The notes: generated from the sequence alone by a model not told the origin. 64,000 nucleotides of DNA from JAILLW01 sp045640525 (GCA_045640525.1 JAZUFE010000002.1:1-64000), one strand, 5' to 3'; counted from the first letter of the stretch, positions 42,005-50,805 are shown. Program-made: numbers and translations.

Positions 42005-43153
42005 ATGGCAGAGACTAAACGTGACTACTATGAAGTCCTCGGAGTCGAAAAGTCTGCAGATGATGCAGCCATTAAAAAAGCATACAGAGTATTAGCCAAG
42101 AAGTATCACCCGGATATGAATCCGGGTGATGCTGAAGCTGAAAAGAAATTCAAAGAAGCATCCGAAGCCTATGCAATTCTTTCGGATCCGGAGAAGCGTA
42201 AGCAATACGATCAATTCGGTCATGCCGCATTTGACGGAGGCGCAGGAGGCGGATTCGGCGGATTTGATTTCAATTCGGCAGATTTTAGTGATATTTTCGG
42301 AGATATTTTCGGAGATTTCTTCGGAGGCGGAAGAAGCCGACGTGCAAGTAACGGACCTATGAAAGGTGCCAATATTCGTACCAGCGTGCGGATAACCTTT
42401 GAGGAGGCCGTTTTTGGCGTTGAAAAAGAGATAGAGTTAACGCTTAAGGATGAATGTCCGAAATGTCACGGAACGGGAGCTAAACCGGGAACCAATCCCG
42501 AAACGTGTCCCAAGTGTGGCGGAAAAGGTCAGGTAGTATTTACTTCGCAATCTTTCTTCGGAACAGTCAGAAACGTGCAGACTTGTCCGGATTGTAACGG
42601 TTCGGGTAAGATAGTTAAGGAAAAGTGTTCGGATTGCGGCGGTAACGGTTACATTGCCGGCAAGAAAAAGATACAGGTAACGATTCCTGCCGGAATCAAT
42701 AATGGTCAAAGCGTCAGAATTCGTGAAAAAGGTGAACCCGGAATTAATAATGGTCCTCGTGGTGACCTTTTGGTTGAAGTTATTGTATCCCGCCATCCGA
42801 TTTTCCAGCGAGACGATTACAACATATACTCAACCGTTCCGATTTCTTTTGCAATAGCAGCTTTGGGCGGTGAAGTTATTATTGATACTGTAGACGGTAA
42901 AGTGGCATACGAGGTCAAAGCGGGTACTCAGACGGAAACCAAGGTAAGACTTAAAGGAAAAGGTGTTCCCAAGCTTATGAGCGATAATGTTCGCGGTGAC
43001 CATTATGTTACTTTGGTTGTTGAAACTCCCGAGAAGCTTTCGCAGGAGGCAAAGGATTTGCTTAAGAAGTTTGATGAGCTGACGGGTGACAGCCTTCATG
43101 CTGCCGAGAATGTTGACGCCGAGAAAGATAAGAAAAAGAAGTTTTGGAAATAA
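42005..43153 (+). CDS. dnaJ: Chaperone DnaJ (Hsp40, type I)
   Basis: A 382-residue type I J-protein: J-domain (1-70) with the HPD tripeptide in KKYHPDMNPG, Gly/Phe-rich linker (about 75-115), four CxxCxGxG zinc-finger repeats (CPKCHGTG, CPKCGGKG, CPDCNGSG, CSDCGGNG), and the C-terminal peptide-binding domain. It stimulates DnaK ATPase. Starts 2 nt after dnaK; its stop overlaps the start of nth by 10 bp. Confidence 0.97.
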   Translation: MAETKRDYYEVLGVEKSADDAAIKKAYRVLAKKYHPDMNPGDAEAEKKFKEASEAYAILSDPEKRKQYDQFGHAAFDGGAGGGFGGFDFNSADFSDIFGDIFGDFFGGGRSRRASNGPMKGANIRTSVRITFEEAVFGVEKEIELTLKDECPKCHGTGAKPGTNPETCPKCGGKGQVVFTSQSFFGTVRNVQTCPDCNGSGKIVKEKCSDCGGNGYIAGKKKIQVTIPAGINNGQSVRIREKGEPGINNGPRGDLLVEVIVSRHPIFQRDDYNIYSTVPISFAIAALGGEVIIDTVDGKVAYEVKAGTQTETKVRLKGKGVPKLMSDNVRGDHYVTLVVETPEKLSQEAKDLLKKFDELTGDSLHAAENVDAEKDKKKKFWK

Positions 43154-43776
43154 AGGAACGAACCAAAAGAATAATTGAATTACTCGATAGAGAATACGGA
43201 ACCACACCGATTTGCTTTTTGAACTACGAGGAACCGTGGCAATTACTGATTGCAACAATCCTCAGTGCACAGTGTACGGATGCCGTTGTGAATGTTGTTA
43301 CCAAGGATTTGTTCGTAAAGTATCCGACGCCTGCCAAACTGGCCGATGCCGATTTGAATGAGCTTGAAAAAGATATTCATCAAACCGGTTTCTATAGGAA
43401 TAAAGCCAAAAATATTAGAGCATGCTGCCGGGAACTCATTGAAAAGTATGACGGTGAAGTTCCATCTTCAATAGAAGAACTTATATCTTTGCCGGGAACG
43501 GGAAGAAAAACTGCCAATGTTGTAAGAAGTCACATTTTTAACGAACCTTGTGTGGTTGTGGATACTCATGTGAAGCGAATTACCAAACGGTTGGGAATTA
43601 CGAAACATGACGATCCTGTCAAGATTGAATTCGATGTGATGAAGAAAGTACCGAAAGATCATTGGATGTTATGGAACTATGATCTTATAACGTTGGGAAG
43701 AACAATCTGTACGGCCTCTAAACCGAAGTGTCGGGATTGTTTTCTGAAAGAAGTTTGTAAAGATTATTCAAAATAG
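43144..43776 (+). CDS. nth: Endonuclease III (DNA glycosylase/AP lyase)
   Basis: A 210-residue helix-hairpin-helix glycosylase for oxidised pyrimidines. HhH LPGTGRKTANVV with catalytic Lys (about 115-126), catalytic Asp in VVDTHVKR (about 139), and the C-terminal [4Fe-4S] ligands in CTASKPKCRDCFLKEVC (C-x6-C-x2-C-x5-C). Start TTG 43144 lies within the dnaJ end. The last 59 bp overlap, on the other strand, the end of the gene at 43718-44350. Confidence 0.94.
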   Translation: MEIKERTKRIIELLDREYGTTPICFLNYEEPWQLLIATILSAQCTDAVVNVVTKDLFVKYPTPAKLADADLNELEKDIHQTGFYRNKAKNIRACCRELIEKYDGEVPSSIEELISLPGTGRKTANVVRSHIFNEPCVVVDTHVKRITKRLGITKHDDPVKIEFDVMKKVPKDHWMLWNYDLITLGRTICTASKPKCRDCFLKEVCKDYSK

Positions 43777-44350
43777 GTTTAGTATTTAAAGAATTGATTT
43801 CGGATACCGTCGAGATCAATTCTTTAATTTTATCTTCATTGTGTCTATCTTTATATATTTGTCCCAAAACTTCGTATGTACTGCGAACATCGGATTTGGT
43901 GCTTGCGGCGAATTCCAAAACGGTAACTGCATCGTCGACGTAGCCGTTATCGTTTAAGAGCTTACCCCATGAAGAAAGTGTACGCGCCAAAGTCGTATAC
44001 GAGGCATCGTATCTTGACAATAATTCAAGATTCGGAGCACCGTATTTAAGTTTTAATTCTGTATTTGAAAAACCTGTTAAGTTTGCGATAGGATCTTTCG
44101 ATATAGAATGAAGAGTTTCATGGTATTCCATGATACTCGGATTATCGGTCAAGGTATTCATGGGAAGCTTATCAAAAGGAATTGTAATCAGGTCAAGGTC
44201 ATCCAAGGATTTGCGTCTGGTACTGTTGGCTCTGGCTTCTTCATCAAGAAAGTTTTGATAAGTTCCGGATTCTTTCTCACGTCTTTTTCGAAGCATATGC
44301 ATAAAAGTGAGACAAAATATAATAAAACTTGCAAACAAAGGGTATTTCAT
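43718..44350 (-). CDS. Membrane-anchored helical-repeat (TPR-like) protein, unknown function
   Basis: A 210-residue protein: N-terminal transmembrane helix (about 4-20), basic stretch, then a soluble part that ends in helical hairpins of TPR-like spacing (SYTTLARTLSSWGKLLNDNG and TYEVLGQIYKDRHNEDK segments, about 120-190). No family recognised. RBS AAAGGA precedes ATG 44350 (minus strand). It ends inside nth, a 59-bp antisense coding overlap covering the iron-sulfur ligand codons of nth. Confidence 0.7.
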   Translation of the reverse strand: MKYPLFASFIIFCLTFMHMLRKRREKESGTYQNFLDEEARANSTRRKSLDDLDLITIPFDKLPMNTLTDNPSIMEYHETLHSISKDPIANLTGFSNTELKLKYGAPNLELLSRYDASYTTLARTLSSWGKLLNDNGYVDDAVTVLEFAASTKSDVRSTYEVLGQIYKDRHNEDKIKELISTVSEINSLNTKPILNNLYKLLSENNPDTSV

Positions 44351-44394
44351 ATATAATTCCTTTCAGTAGATTGACTAAAAATGGGAAGGAAAAT

Positions 44395-44502
44395 ATGTTC
44401 AATTTTCACAATAAAAAATCAAAACGGATGTTTTCAATTATTATCATCGCACTTTTGATAGTAGCAATGATAATCCCAATGATAGCATCTTTAATACCTT
44501 AA
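44395..44502 (+). CDS. Tiny single-pass membrane protein (35 residues)
   Basis: ATG 44395 follows GGAAGGAA (44384-44391) and encodes 35 residues: a basic N-terminus with KKSKR (residues 7-11) and a strongly hydrophobic helix with several isoleucines, ending ...ASLIP and TAA at 44500. Size and pattern (positive head, one helix) recall Prli42/DUF4044-type tiny membrane proteins, but the match is by pattern only. It lies 45 nt from the divergent gene at 44350 and 57 nt before the VanW gene. Confidence 0.65.
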   Translation: MFNFHNKKSKRMFSIIIIALLIVAMIIPMIASLIP

Positions 44503-44559
44503 GGCAAACGGCGACTAAGAAGAAACCGCTTATTTGTTCACTTACAGGAGCTAAATATT

Positions 44560-46113
44560 ATGAAGAAAGGTTTATGTGTTTTATTACCGGTTTTGGCAGC
44601 AGGAATCATCAGTGTGGGACTGATGGGCGCGTTCAAAGCGTATGGAATTGGCATTAACAACAATACCATACTGGACGGAGTGTATGCCGAAAATATACCT
44701 CTTGGCGGATACACCAAGGAAGAAGCAAAAGTTGCCATTGATTTATGTGCGGAGGAACTTGCCAACAGAAGCATAGTGCTTTATACGGTTAATGACGAAG
44801 AAGTTCCCATTACACCGGCAGAGGTAGGATTCGGGTGGAGTAATCCTGAAATTGTAGATCAAGCTGTTGCCCTCGGACATTCGGGGAATGTTGTACAAAG
44901 ATATAAAGCTAAGAAAGATTTGGGATATACCAATCAGATTTACAAAATCAATTATTCGGTAGACCATGAAAAAGTTCTTCAACTTTTAAACGACAAATGT
45001 GCTACTTATGATATGCAGGGCCAGGAGGGCGCTATTTCTTTGGTGGACGGAAAATTCATCATTAATCAGGGTGTATCCGGAAGCTCATTGAATGTAGAAG
45101 CTTCTGCTACGGCATTGGAGGATTTTCTGTGTAATTCCTGGACGGGTGAGAACACTTCGTTCAGACTGGTTGTGGAAACAGAAGATCCGGAAGGCACATA
45201 CGAGCAATTATCCAAGGTCAAGGACCTTCTCGGAGGATATCATACAAGCTTCAAATCTTCCGGTGCATCAAGAAGTGCCAATGTTGCCAACGGAGCATCT
45301 TTAATCAACGGTAACGTCATTTTCCCGGGTGAAGAGTATTCGTTCTATGATCATATTAAACCTTTTACTTTTGAGAACGGATATAAGATGGCTGCCGCAT
45401 ATTCTTCCGGCTTGGTAGTTGAAAGTATCGGCGGAGGTATCTGCCAGGTTTCTTCAACTCTTTATAATGCGGTTTTGTATTCAGAGTTGGAGGTTACAAG
45501 CAGAAGAAATCACGCAATGATAGTAGGATATGTAGATCCTGCAAGAGATGCAACAATTTCCGAAGCGTCGGGAATTGATTTCAAATTCAGAAACAATACC
45601 GATGCGCCTATATACATAGAAGCCTACACCGATGACAGCAAGCAACTGTTCATTAATTTGTATGGCCACGAGACAAGACCCGCAGGCAGAACTGTTGAGT
45701 ATGAAAGTGAAATTGTAAGTAAGACTGTTCCCGAAGGAGAGACGATATACACGGATGCTTCCTTGCCGGTCGGCTCGGTAAGTGTTCAGTCTGCTCATAT
45801 CGGATATAAGGCTAATTTGTGGAAGATTGTTACCGAAAACGGACAGGAAACAAGAGAACTTGTTAATTCAAGTTCATACGCACCGGTTGCTAAATATGCA
45901 ACTGTAGGTATGGCAACCGACGATCCGGCTATTCGAACAGCTATGGAGAATGCTGTTGCATCCGGAAGTATAGATACGGTTAAGTCCGTAGCAGCATCAT
46001 GCAAGGCAGGTGCTCCTCCGGTTCCGGAAGACCCCAATGCGGCGTTACTTGCACAATATGAGGCGGCTCTGGCGGCACAACAGGCAGCTCAAAACGCAGA
46101 AAACCCGCAATAA
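44560..46113 (+). CDS. VanW-family protein with peptidoglycan-binding-like domain
   Basis: A 517-residue exported protein: signal anchor (about 8-28), a YoaR-type putative peptidoglycan-binding domain (about 35-215), the VanW domain (about 225-370) with NGNVIFPGEEYSFYDHI and GGGICQVSSTLYNAVL, and a C-terminal region of G5-like character, then Ala/Gln-rich tail. VanW proteins are linked to cell-wall synthesis but not given a reaction. RBS CAGGAG precedes ATG 44560 at good spacing. It is followed by the AIRS-like gene. Confidence 0.88.
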   Translation: MKKGLCVLLPVLAAGIISVGLMGAFKAYGIGINNNTILDGVYAENIPLGGYTKEEAKVAIDLCAEELANRSIVLYTVNDEEVPITPAEVGFGWSNPEIVDQAVALGHSGNVVQRYKAKKDLGYTNQIYKINYSVDHEKVLQLLNDKCATYDMQGQEGAISLVDGKFIINQGVSGSSLNVEASATALEDFLCNSWTGENTSFRLVVETEDPEGTYEQLSKVKDLLGGYHTSFKSSGASRSANVANGASLINGNVIFPGEEYSFYDHIKPFTFENGYKMAAAYSSGLVVESIGGGICQVSSTLYNAVLYSELEVTSRRNHAMIVGYVDPARDATISEASGIDFKFRNNTDAPIYIEAYTDDSKQLFINLYGHETRPAGRTVEYESEIVSKTVPEGETIYTDASLPVGSVSVQSAHIGYKANLWKIVTENGQETRELVNSSSYAPVAKYATVGMATDDPAIRTAMENAVASGSIDTVKSVAASCKAGAPPVPEDPNAALLAQYEAALAAQQAAQNAENPQ

Positions 46114-46128
46114 TCGTAAAGTCAGAAT

Positions 46129-46713
46129 ATGGATATTATAGTCAGCAGTTATATTGGAAAACGCGGTACAGCAATACTTGCACGCCAGAAGTATGATGAG
46201 TTAATCACAAGATATCCTTCGTGGTTAATTGAAACAGCATGCAACATGGATGGTGATACTGACGAAGTTTGTGACAATGGTGTCATTAAAGACGTCACTA
46301 TATCTTTGTCGAACGGTGCCGCATATGCTAAAGAATATAATGAGTTCGGAATATTTGAAGCATTGTTTCAAATGTCCAAAACACTTAAGTGCGGAATACG
46401 GGTTAACATTAAAGAAATACCGATAAGGCAGGAAACTGTCGAGGTTTGTGAATTTCTTGAAGTTAACCCGTATGCTCTGTTTTCGGGGAAATCCGCCGTT
46501 ATAGTAAGTGATGACGGGGCCAGAATAGTTACCGAACTGCTTCAAAACGGTATAAACGCGAAAATTATAGGCTACACAACCAAGGAAGATAATGATAAGA
46601 TAGTCATTAACGGTGAAGACAGGGGATTCCTTCAACACATCAGGAAGGATGAACTTAAGAATATTTTAGGAAGAAGGGAATATCATGAGAGAACAGATTC
46701 TGTCAATTCTTGA
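46129..46713 (+). CDS. Stand-alone AIR-synthase C-terminal-domain-like protein
   Basis: A 194-residue protein. The second half (EVCEFLEVNPYALFSGKSAVIVSDDGARIVTELL in pieces, then NAKIIGYTTKEDNDKIVING) matches the C-terminal AIRS_C domain of HypE/ThiL/PurM-type enzymes, but the N-terminal ATP-binding AIRS domain is missing. The family is sometimes annotated as hydrogenase-maturation-factor-like; no other hyp genes are here, so that function is doubtful. Its final 29 bp overlap the Lrp-like gene. Confidence 0.6.
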   Translation: MDIIVSSYIGKRGTAILARQKYDELITRYPSWLIETACNMDGDTDEVCDNGVIKDVTISLSNGAAYAKEYNEFGIFEALFQMSKTLKCGIRVNIKEIPIRQETVEVCEFLEVNPYALFSGKSAVIVSDDGARIVTELLQNGINAKIIGYTTKEDNDKIVINGEDRGFLQHIRKDELKNILGRREYHERTDSVNS

Positions 46714-47167
46714 AAAGAACAGTCGTATTGATGTAAAGGAACTGGCGGTACGCTTGGGTGCCGATGAACTTGCAGTCGCGAATGAGCTCAAAGCGATGGA
46801 AGAAGAAGGCATCATTTGCGGATACCATACAATGATTGATTGGGAAAAGACATCAATAGAAAAAGTTACGGCTTTGATCGAAGTCAGAATCACTCCTCAA
46901 CGTGGTCAGGGATTTGACAACATTGCCGAGCGCATATATAAATACCCTGAAGTTAACAGTGTATACCTCATTTCCGGAGGTTATGATTTGCTTATTACAC
47001 TGGAGGGAAAGTCCCTTAAAGAAATCTCAAGTTTTGTATCTCACAAGTTGTCTACTCTTGAAGGCGTTTTGAGCACAGCTACTCATTTCATCCTTAAGAA
47101 GTATAAGGATCATGGAACAATTCTTAACAAGGGCAATGAAGATACAAGGGAGATTATGACACCATGA
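46685..47167 (+). CDS. Lrp/AsnC-family transcriptional regulator (AlaR-like)
   Basis: A 160-residue regulator: N-terminal winged helix (MREQILSILEKNSRIDVKELA, residues 1-21 region), and C-terminal RAM ligand-binding domain with YLISGGYDLLITLEG (about 96-110). It overlaps the aminotransferase gene (ATGA). The pair resembles alaR-alaT (yugG-yugH) of Bacillus subtilis, an Lrp regulator of alanine aminotransferase. Amino-acid sensing is inferred. Confidence 0.85.
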   Translation: MREQILSILEKNSRIDVKELAVRLGADELAVANELKAMEEEGIICGYHTMIDWEKTSIEKVTALIEVRITPQRGQGFDNIAERIYKYPEVNSVYLISGGYDLLITLEGKSLKEISSFVSHKLSTLEGVLSTATHFILKKYKDHGTILNKGNEDTREIMTP

Positions 47168-48339
47168 GAAATCCATTAGGATCAAAAATAGTCGAAATTA
47201 AGCCTTCGGGAATCCGTAAATTTTTCGATTTGGCAGCTGATATGGATGATGTTATTTCACTCGGAGTGGGCGAACCGGATTTTGATACTCCGTGGCATAT
47301 CAGAGACGAAGGTATATATTCACTTGAGAAGGGCAAGACATTCTATACATCCAATTCTGGTTTGAATGAATTGCGTAACGAAATCAATAATTATATTAAG
47401 AGAACACAGGGAATTTCATATAATCCGAAATCGGAAATAATAGTTACCGTCGGAGGCTCGGAAGCAATTGATATAGCACTAAGAGCAATGTGTGACCCCG
47501 GCGACGAGGTTATTATTCCTCAACCCAGCTATGTTTCATATGAGCCTTGCGCAGTTTTGGCAAATGCCAAGCCGGTTATACTTGAGCTTAAGGCGGAGAA
47601 TGAATTCAGACTGACACCCGAAGAATTGAAGGGTGCTATTACGGACAAAACCAAAATTCTTATTCTGCCGTATCCCAACAATCCTACCGGCGCAATTATG
47701 GAGCGTAAGGATTTGGAAGCAATAGCATCAATTATCATTGAGCATGACTTGTTTGTTATTTCCGATGAAATTTATTCGGAATTGACGTATAAAGATAAGC
47801 ACGTTTCGATAGCATCTCTTCCCGGTATGCAGGAAAGAACCATCCTCATTAACGGATTTTCGAAAGCATATGCAATGACAGGATGGAGACTCGGATATGC
47901 CTGCGGACCGGAAATAATTCTAAAGCAGATGCTTAAGATACATCAGTTCGCCATTATGTGTGCTCCGACAACCAGCCAATATGCGGCTGTGGAGGCATTG
48001 AAAAACGGCGATGACGATGTTGCAATGATGCGTGATTCTTATAATCAGCGTAGAAGATTTCTGATGAATGCTTTTAAAGATATGGGACTTGAGTGTTTCG
48101 AACCGTATGGTGCATTCTATGTGTTCCCTTCTATCAGAGAGTTTAATATGACTTCCGATGAATTCGCCATGCGTTTGCTTAAAGAAGAAAAGGTTGCTGT
48201 AGTACCCGGAACTGCATTTGGTGATTCGGGAGAAGGATTTTTGAGAATTTCTTATGCATATTCAATCGAGAAATTGAAAGTGGCAATGGAGAAGATTGCC
48301 GTATTTATCGAAAGACTGCGAAATGAGGGGCAAAAATAG
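47164..48339 (+). CDS. PLP-dependent aminotransferase (AlaT/YugH-like)
   Basis: A 391-residue class I aminotransferase. Visible motifs: VGEPDFDTPWHI (about 36), GGSEAIDIALRA (about 98), YPNNPTGAIM (about 170), DEIYSELTY (about 200), PLP lysine in NGFSKAYAMTGWRLGY (about 231-246) and the C-terminal Arg in FLRISYAYS. The coupled Lrp gene suggests alanine transaminase, but aspartate or aromatic specificity is not excluded. Confidence 0.9.
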   Translation: MRNPLGSKIVEIKPSGIRKFFDLAADMDDVISLGVGEPDFDTPWHIRDEGIYSLEKGKTFYTSNSGLNELRNEINNYIKRTQGISYNPKSEIIVTVGGSEAIDIALRAMCDPGDEVIIPQPSYVSYEPCAVLANAKPVILELKAENEFRLTPEELKGAITDKTKILILPYPNNPTGAIMERKDLEAIASIIIEHDLFVISDEIYSELTYKDKHVSIASLPGMQERTILINGFSKAYAMTGWRLGYACGPEIILKQMLKIHQFAIMCAPTTSQYAAVEALKNGDDDVAMMRDSYNQRRRFLMNAFKDMGLECFEPYGAFYVFPSIREFNMTSDEFAMRLLKEEKVAVVPGTAFGDSGEGFLRISYAYSIEKLKVAMEKIAVFIERLRNEGQK

Positions 48340-48469
48340 CATTATAAACAAGCTTTATTTCGAACGTAAAAAAAGTACTTGCATTAGCGGTACTATCTGT
48401 GTATAATATCAAACGTACGCGAGAAATCGTAATACAGCCCAACCCACGTAATCGTTTGATTACACATGA

Positions 48470-48541
48470 AGCGGTATCGCCAAACGGTAAGGCAACGGAC
48501 TCTGACTCCGTCATTTCAAGGTTCGAATCCTTGTACCGCTG
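48470..48541 (+). tRNA. tRNA-Gln (anticodon CTG)
   Basis: A 72-nt cloverleaf with perfect acceptor AGCGGTA/TACCGCT, anticodon stem ACGGA/TCCGT, loop CTCTGAC giving CTG (glutamine, CAG codons), T-loop TTCGAAT, discriminator G. CCA is not encoded. It borders the AT-rich segment that begins about 500 bp downstream. Confidence 0.95.
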
Positions 48542-48543
48542 CT

Positions 48544-48574
48544 AAAAGGAACTCCTAGTGAGTTCCTTTTTTTT
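48544..48574 (+). terminator. Rho-independent terminator after tRNA-Gln
   Basis: AAAAGGAACTC pairs with GAGTTCCTTTT around CTAGT, followed by a run of eight T residues in total. Confidence 0.9.
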
Positions 48575-48581
48575 CGAAGCA

Positions 48582-48683
48582 AAATCACTTGCTTGCAAGG
48601 GTGATTTTGCGAGAAAGAGCAAACGTGTCAGCGTTTGCATGAAGGAAATCACTTGCTTGCAAGGGTGATTTTGCGAGAAAGAG
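48582..48683. repeat. Two identical 38-bp direct repeats, each a hairpin
   Basis: Copies at 48582-48619 and 48646-48683 are identical. Each contains AAATCA...TGATTT arms around CTTGC-TT-GCAAG, so each folds into a hairpin. The 26-bp spacer between them holds another inverted pair, GCAAACG/CGTTTGC. The 10-mer CTTGCTTGCA also occurs (minus strand) near 20013-20022. Only two copies, so not a CRISPR array. Confidence 0.8.
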
Positions 48684-48696
48684 AAGTACTCTTTGT

Positions 48697-48815
48697 GGAC
48701 TTAAAAACACTTGTTTTTGGAAGAAAAGTCCAAAAGGGATGATATATAAGTTGCTCATGCGGGTGTTTGGACTCATATGAGGCATAATCGAAGATTTAAG
48801 TCCAACTGTCAGCCT
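48697..48815. repeat. Two 35-bp inverted-repeat units (GGACTY-N23-AAGTCC)
   Basis: Units at 48697-48731 and 48769-48803, each exactly 35 bp, separated by 37 bp, the same spacing as at 20129-20167 and 20254-20292. The spacer and second unit align with the 20.1-kb locus (shared GTGTTTGGACTC, GATTTAAGTCC and a GTCAGNC-GCAAC tail). The rest of 48816-49043 is AT-rich with nothing else recognised. Confidence 0.8.
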
Positions 48816-49043
48816 GCAACATGAAACTTTCGAGATAAATAGCATAAAATCAGTCGTAATACATAATTGCTTAATAATATATTAAGAATTTTTTCTATTA
48901 ATTCTTAATATATCCAAAGTATAATATTATACAAAATGAGGGTATATGCAATTTGAGCATATGAAGTGGGGATTCCGGAATTTGTAGGTTGGTCTTGTGC
49001 TGTTATGCAAATAAAAATTGGTTGAGGAATAAGTTATCTTTGT

Positions 49044-50696
49044 ATGGAAAAGATTAAAATTATACCACTGGGTGGATTCAATAAAATAGGCATGAACATG
49101 ATGGCTATAGAGTATGACGATACAATAATAGTTGTAGATTGTGGTGCGTCATTTCCGGATGATTTGCTCTATGGCATTGATACATCTATTCCCAATACGA
49201 CATATTTGGAAAGCAATCTGCAAAAGGTAAAAGGGATAATTGTAACACACGGGCACGAAGATCATATTGGTGGATTGCCATATATATTGCCTACAATTAA
49301 TGTCCCGGTCTATGGAACGCATCTAACGATAGCTTTAGTTGAGCGGAAATTGAAAAACTTTGGAATAAAACGGGTTAAAACGAAGGTGATTGGAGCCGGT
49401 AACACCATTTCGTTAGGTAATATGCGAATAGAATTTATAAAGACTAATCACAGCATTCCGGGATCCGTAATGCTTGCAATTCATACACCGATAGGAGTTA
49501 TCGTTCATACAGGAGATTTTAAAATAGACTATACGCCAATAAACGGTGAACCAACAGATTTGAGGCGATTGGGAATGCTAGGTTATAAGGGAGTTTTAGC
49601 AGTAATTCCGGACAGCACAAACGCATTGCAAAAAGGAACTTCTAATTCAGAAATGGAAGTGATGGAGGCACTGGAAAGTCTTTTTGATACATGTAGACAG
49701 GGTAGGATTTTTATTTCTGTGTTTGCTTCAAATGTCGATCGTGTTCATGAGATAATACAGTTGGCCTACAAATATGGGCGAAAAGTTATTGTTCAGGGCG
49801 AAACGATGTCTCAAATACTTGAGGAGGCTGAAAGACTTTCGTTAATTGATATACCTTCAAATATACGAATACCATTATTTGATATAGATAAGTATACTGA
49901 CAGTGAGCTGGTTTTTATTACCACCGGAAATCATGGTGAAGCATTTTCGTATCTTGCACAGGTAGCAGAAGATATGAACGAAAATGTAACTATAAAACCC
50001 GGAGATAATATTATTTTTAGTTCAATACCGATATCGGGATATGGAAGGCTGTTTTCTGATGTAATCAATAAATTGACTGAAAAAGGTGCCAATGTGTACT
50101 ATCAAGAAACTCATGTTACCGGTCATGCGCACGCAGACGAAATCAAGCTTTTATACAATCTTTTATCGCCTCAATATGTAATTCCTGCGCATGGAACCTA
50201 TAGATTAAGAAAAGCAGCAGGAGAAATAGCTGTAAAAGTCGGGATTTCAAAAGAAAAAGTCATATATGTAGATAATGGAGATGTCATAGAAATATCTGAT
50301 GATGGCTATGAAATAACCGGAAGAGTAGCTAGCCAAGAAAAGTATGTTGATGGATTGGTTGTTGGTGAAAGTTGTAATAGCGTTGTTGAACAAAGATATA
50401 GAATTGCAGAATCGGGTGTTGTTTTGATTAATGCATGTTTTGATGCAAAATCAAAAATGATGACAGCTCCACCAAAATGTGAGATAATAGGGTTTGCTGA
50501 CAAAAAGACAGAGGATTTGATAGCAAAGTTTATAGAAGAATTGTCCACACAGACGATTGGGAGATGTGTCAGTGATGGTATTGCACCGAAAAACATGAAG
50601 CTTTATATTAAGCAGGAAGTTGAAGAATTGTTCTGGCATAAGTACCAAAGAGATCCTTTAATTCATGTTGAAATCAGAAATACCGTCTCAATATAA
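49044..50696 (+). CDS. Divergent second ribonuclease J (RNase J paralogue)
   Basis: A 550-residue metallo-beta-lactamase/beta-CASP protein of RNase J type. The metal site HGHEDH (His69), DSTNA and the C-terminal THVTGHAHADE are kept, so it is probably active. Several beta-CASP motifs differ from the 28437 copy: GRSM is GETM, TTGSQGE is TTGNHGE, and DSTNAEREGFT is DSTNALQKGT. Codon use is more AT-rich than in rnj. It may alter RNA decay or act on special RNAs. Start ATG 49044 has only a distant GAGG. The promoter is not clear. Acquired origin is likely. Confidence 0.85.
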   Translation: MEKIKIIPLGGFNKIGMNMMAIEYDDTIIVVDCGASFPDDLLYGIDTSIPNTTYLESNLQKVKGIIVTHGHEDHIGGLPYILPTINVPVYGTHLTIALVERKLKNFGIKRVKTKVIGAGNTISLGNMRIEFIKTNHSIPGSVMLAIHTPIGVIVHTGDFKIDYTPINGEPTDLRRLGMLGYKGVLAVIPDSTNALQKGTSNSEMEVMEALESLFDTCRQGRIFISVFASNVDRVHEIIQLAYKYGRKVIVQGETMSQILEEAERLSLIDIPSNIRIPLFDIDKYTDSELVFITTGNHGEAFSYLAQVAEDMNENVTIKPGDNIIFSSIPISGYGRLFSDVINKLTEKGANVYYQETHVTGHAHADEIKLLYNLLSPQYVIPAHGTYRLRKAAGEIAVKVGISKEKVIYVDNGDVIEISDDGYEITGRVASQEKYVDGLVVGESCNSVVEQRYRIAESGVVLINACFDAKSKMMTAPPKCEIIGFADKKTEDLIAKFIEELSTQTIGRCVSDGIAPKNMKLYIKQEVEELFWHKYQRDPLIHVEIRNTVSI

Positions 50697-50805
50697 AATA
50701 TGTTATTTGTTTACAGCTGAAAAGTTAAAGCTTTTAAAATGTAAGGAATCTTATTCAGTTAATGATGTATAAGCTCCTTATATTGTGAAAAGAAATGTAG
50801 AGAAT

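Noticed and set aside
48582..48683. CRISPR array from two 38-bp repeats with a 26-bp spacer
   Set aside because: Only two copies, each folding on itself, with a palindromic spacer, and no cas genes in the window.
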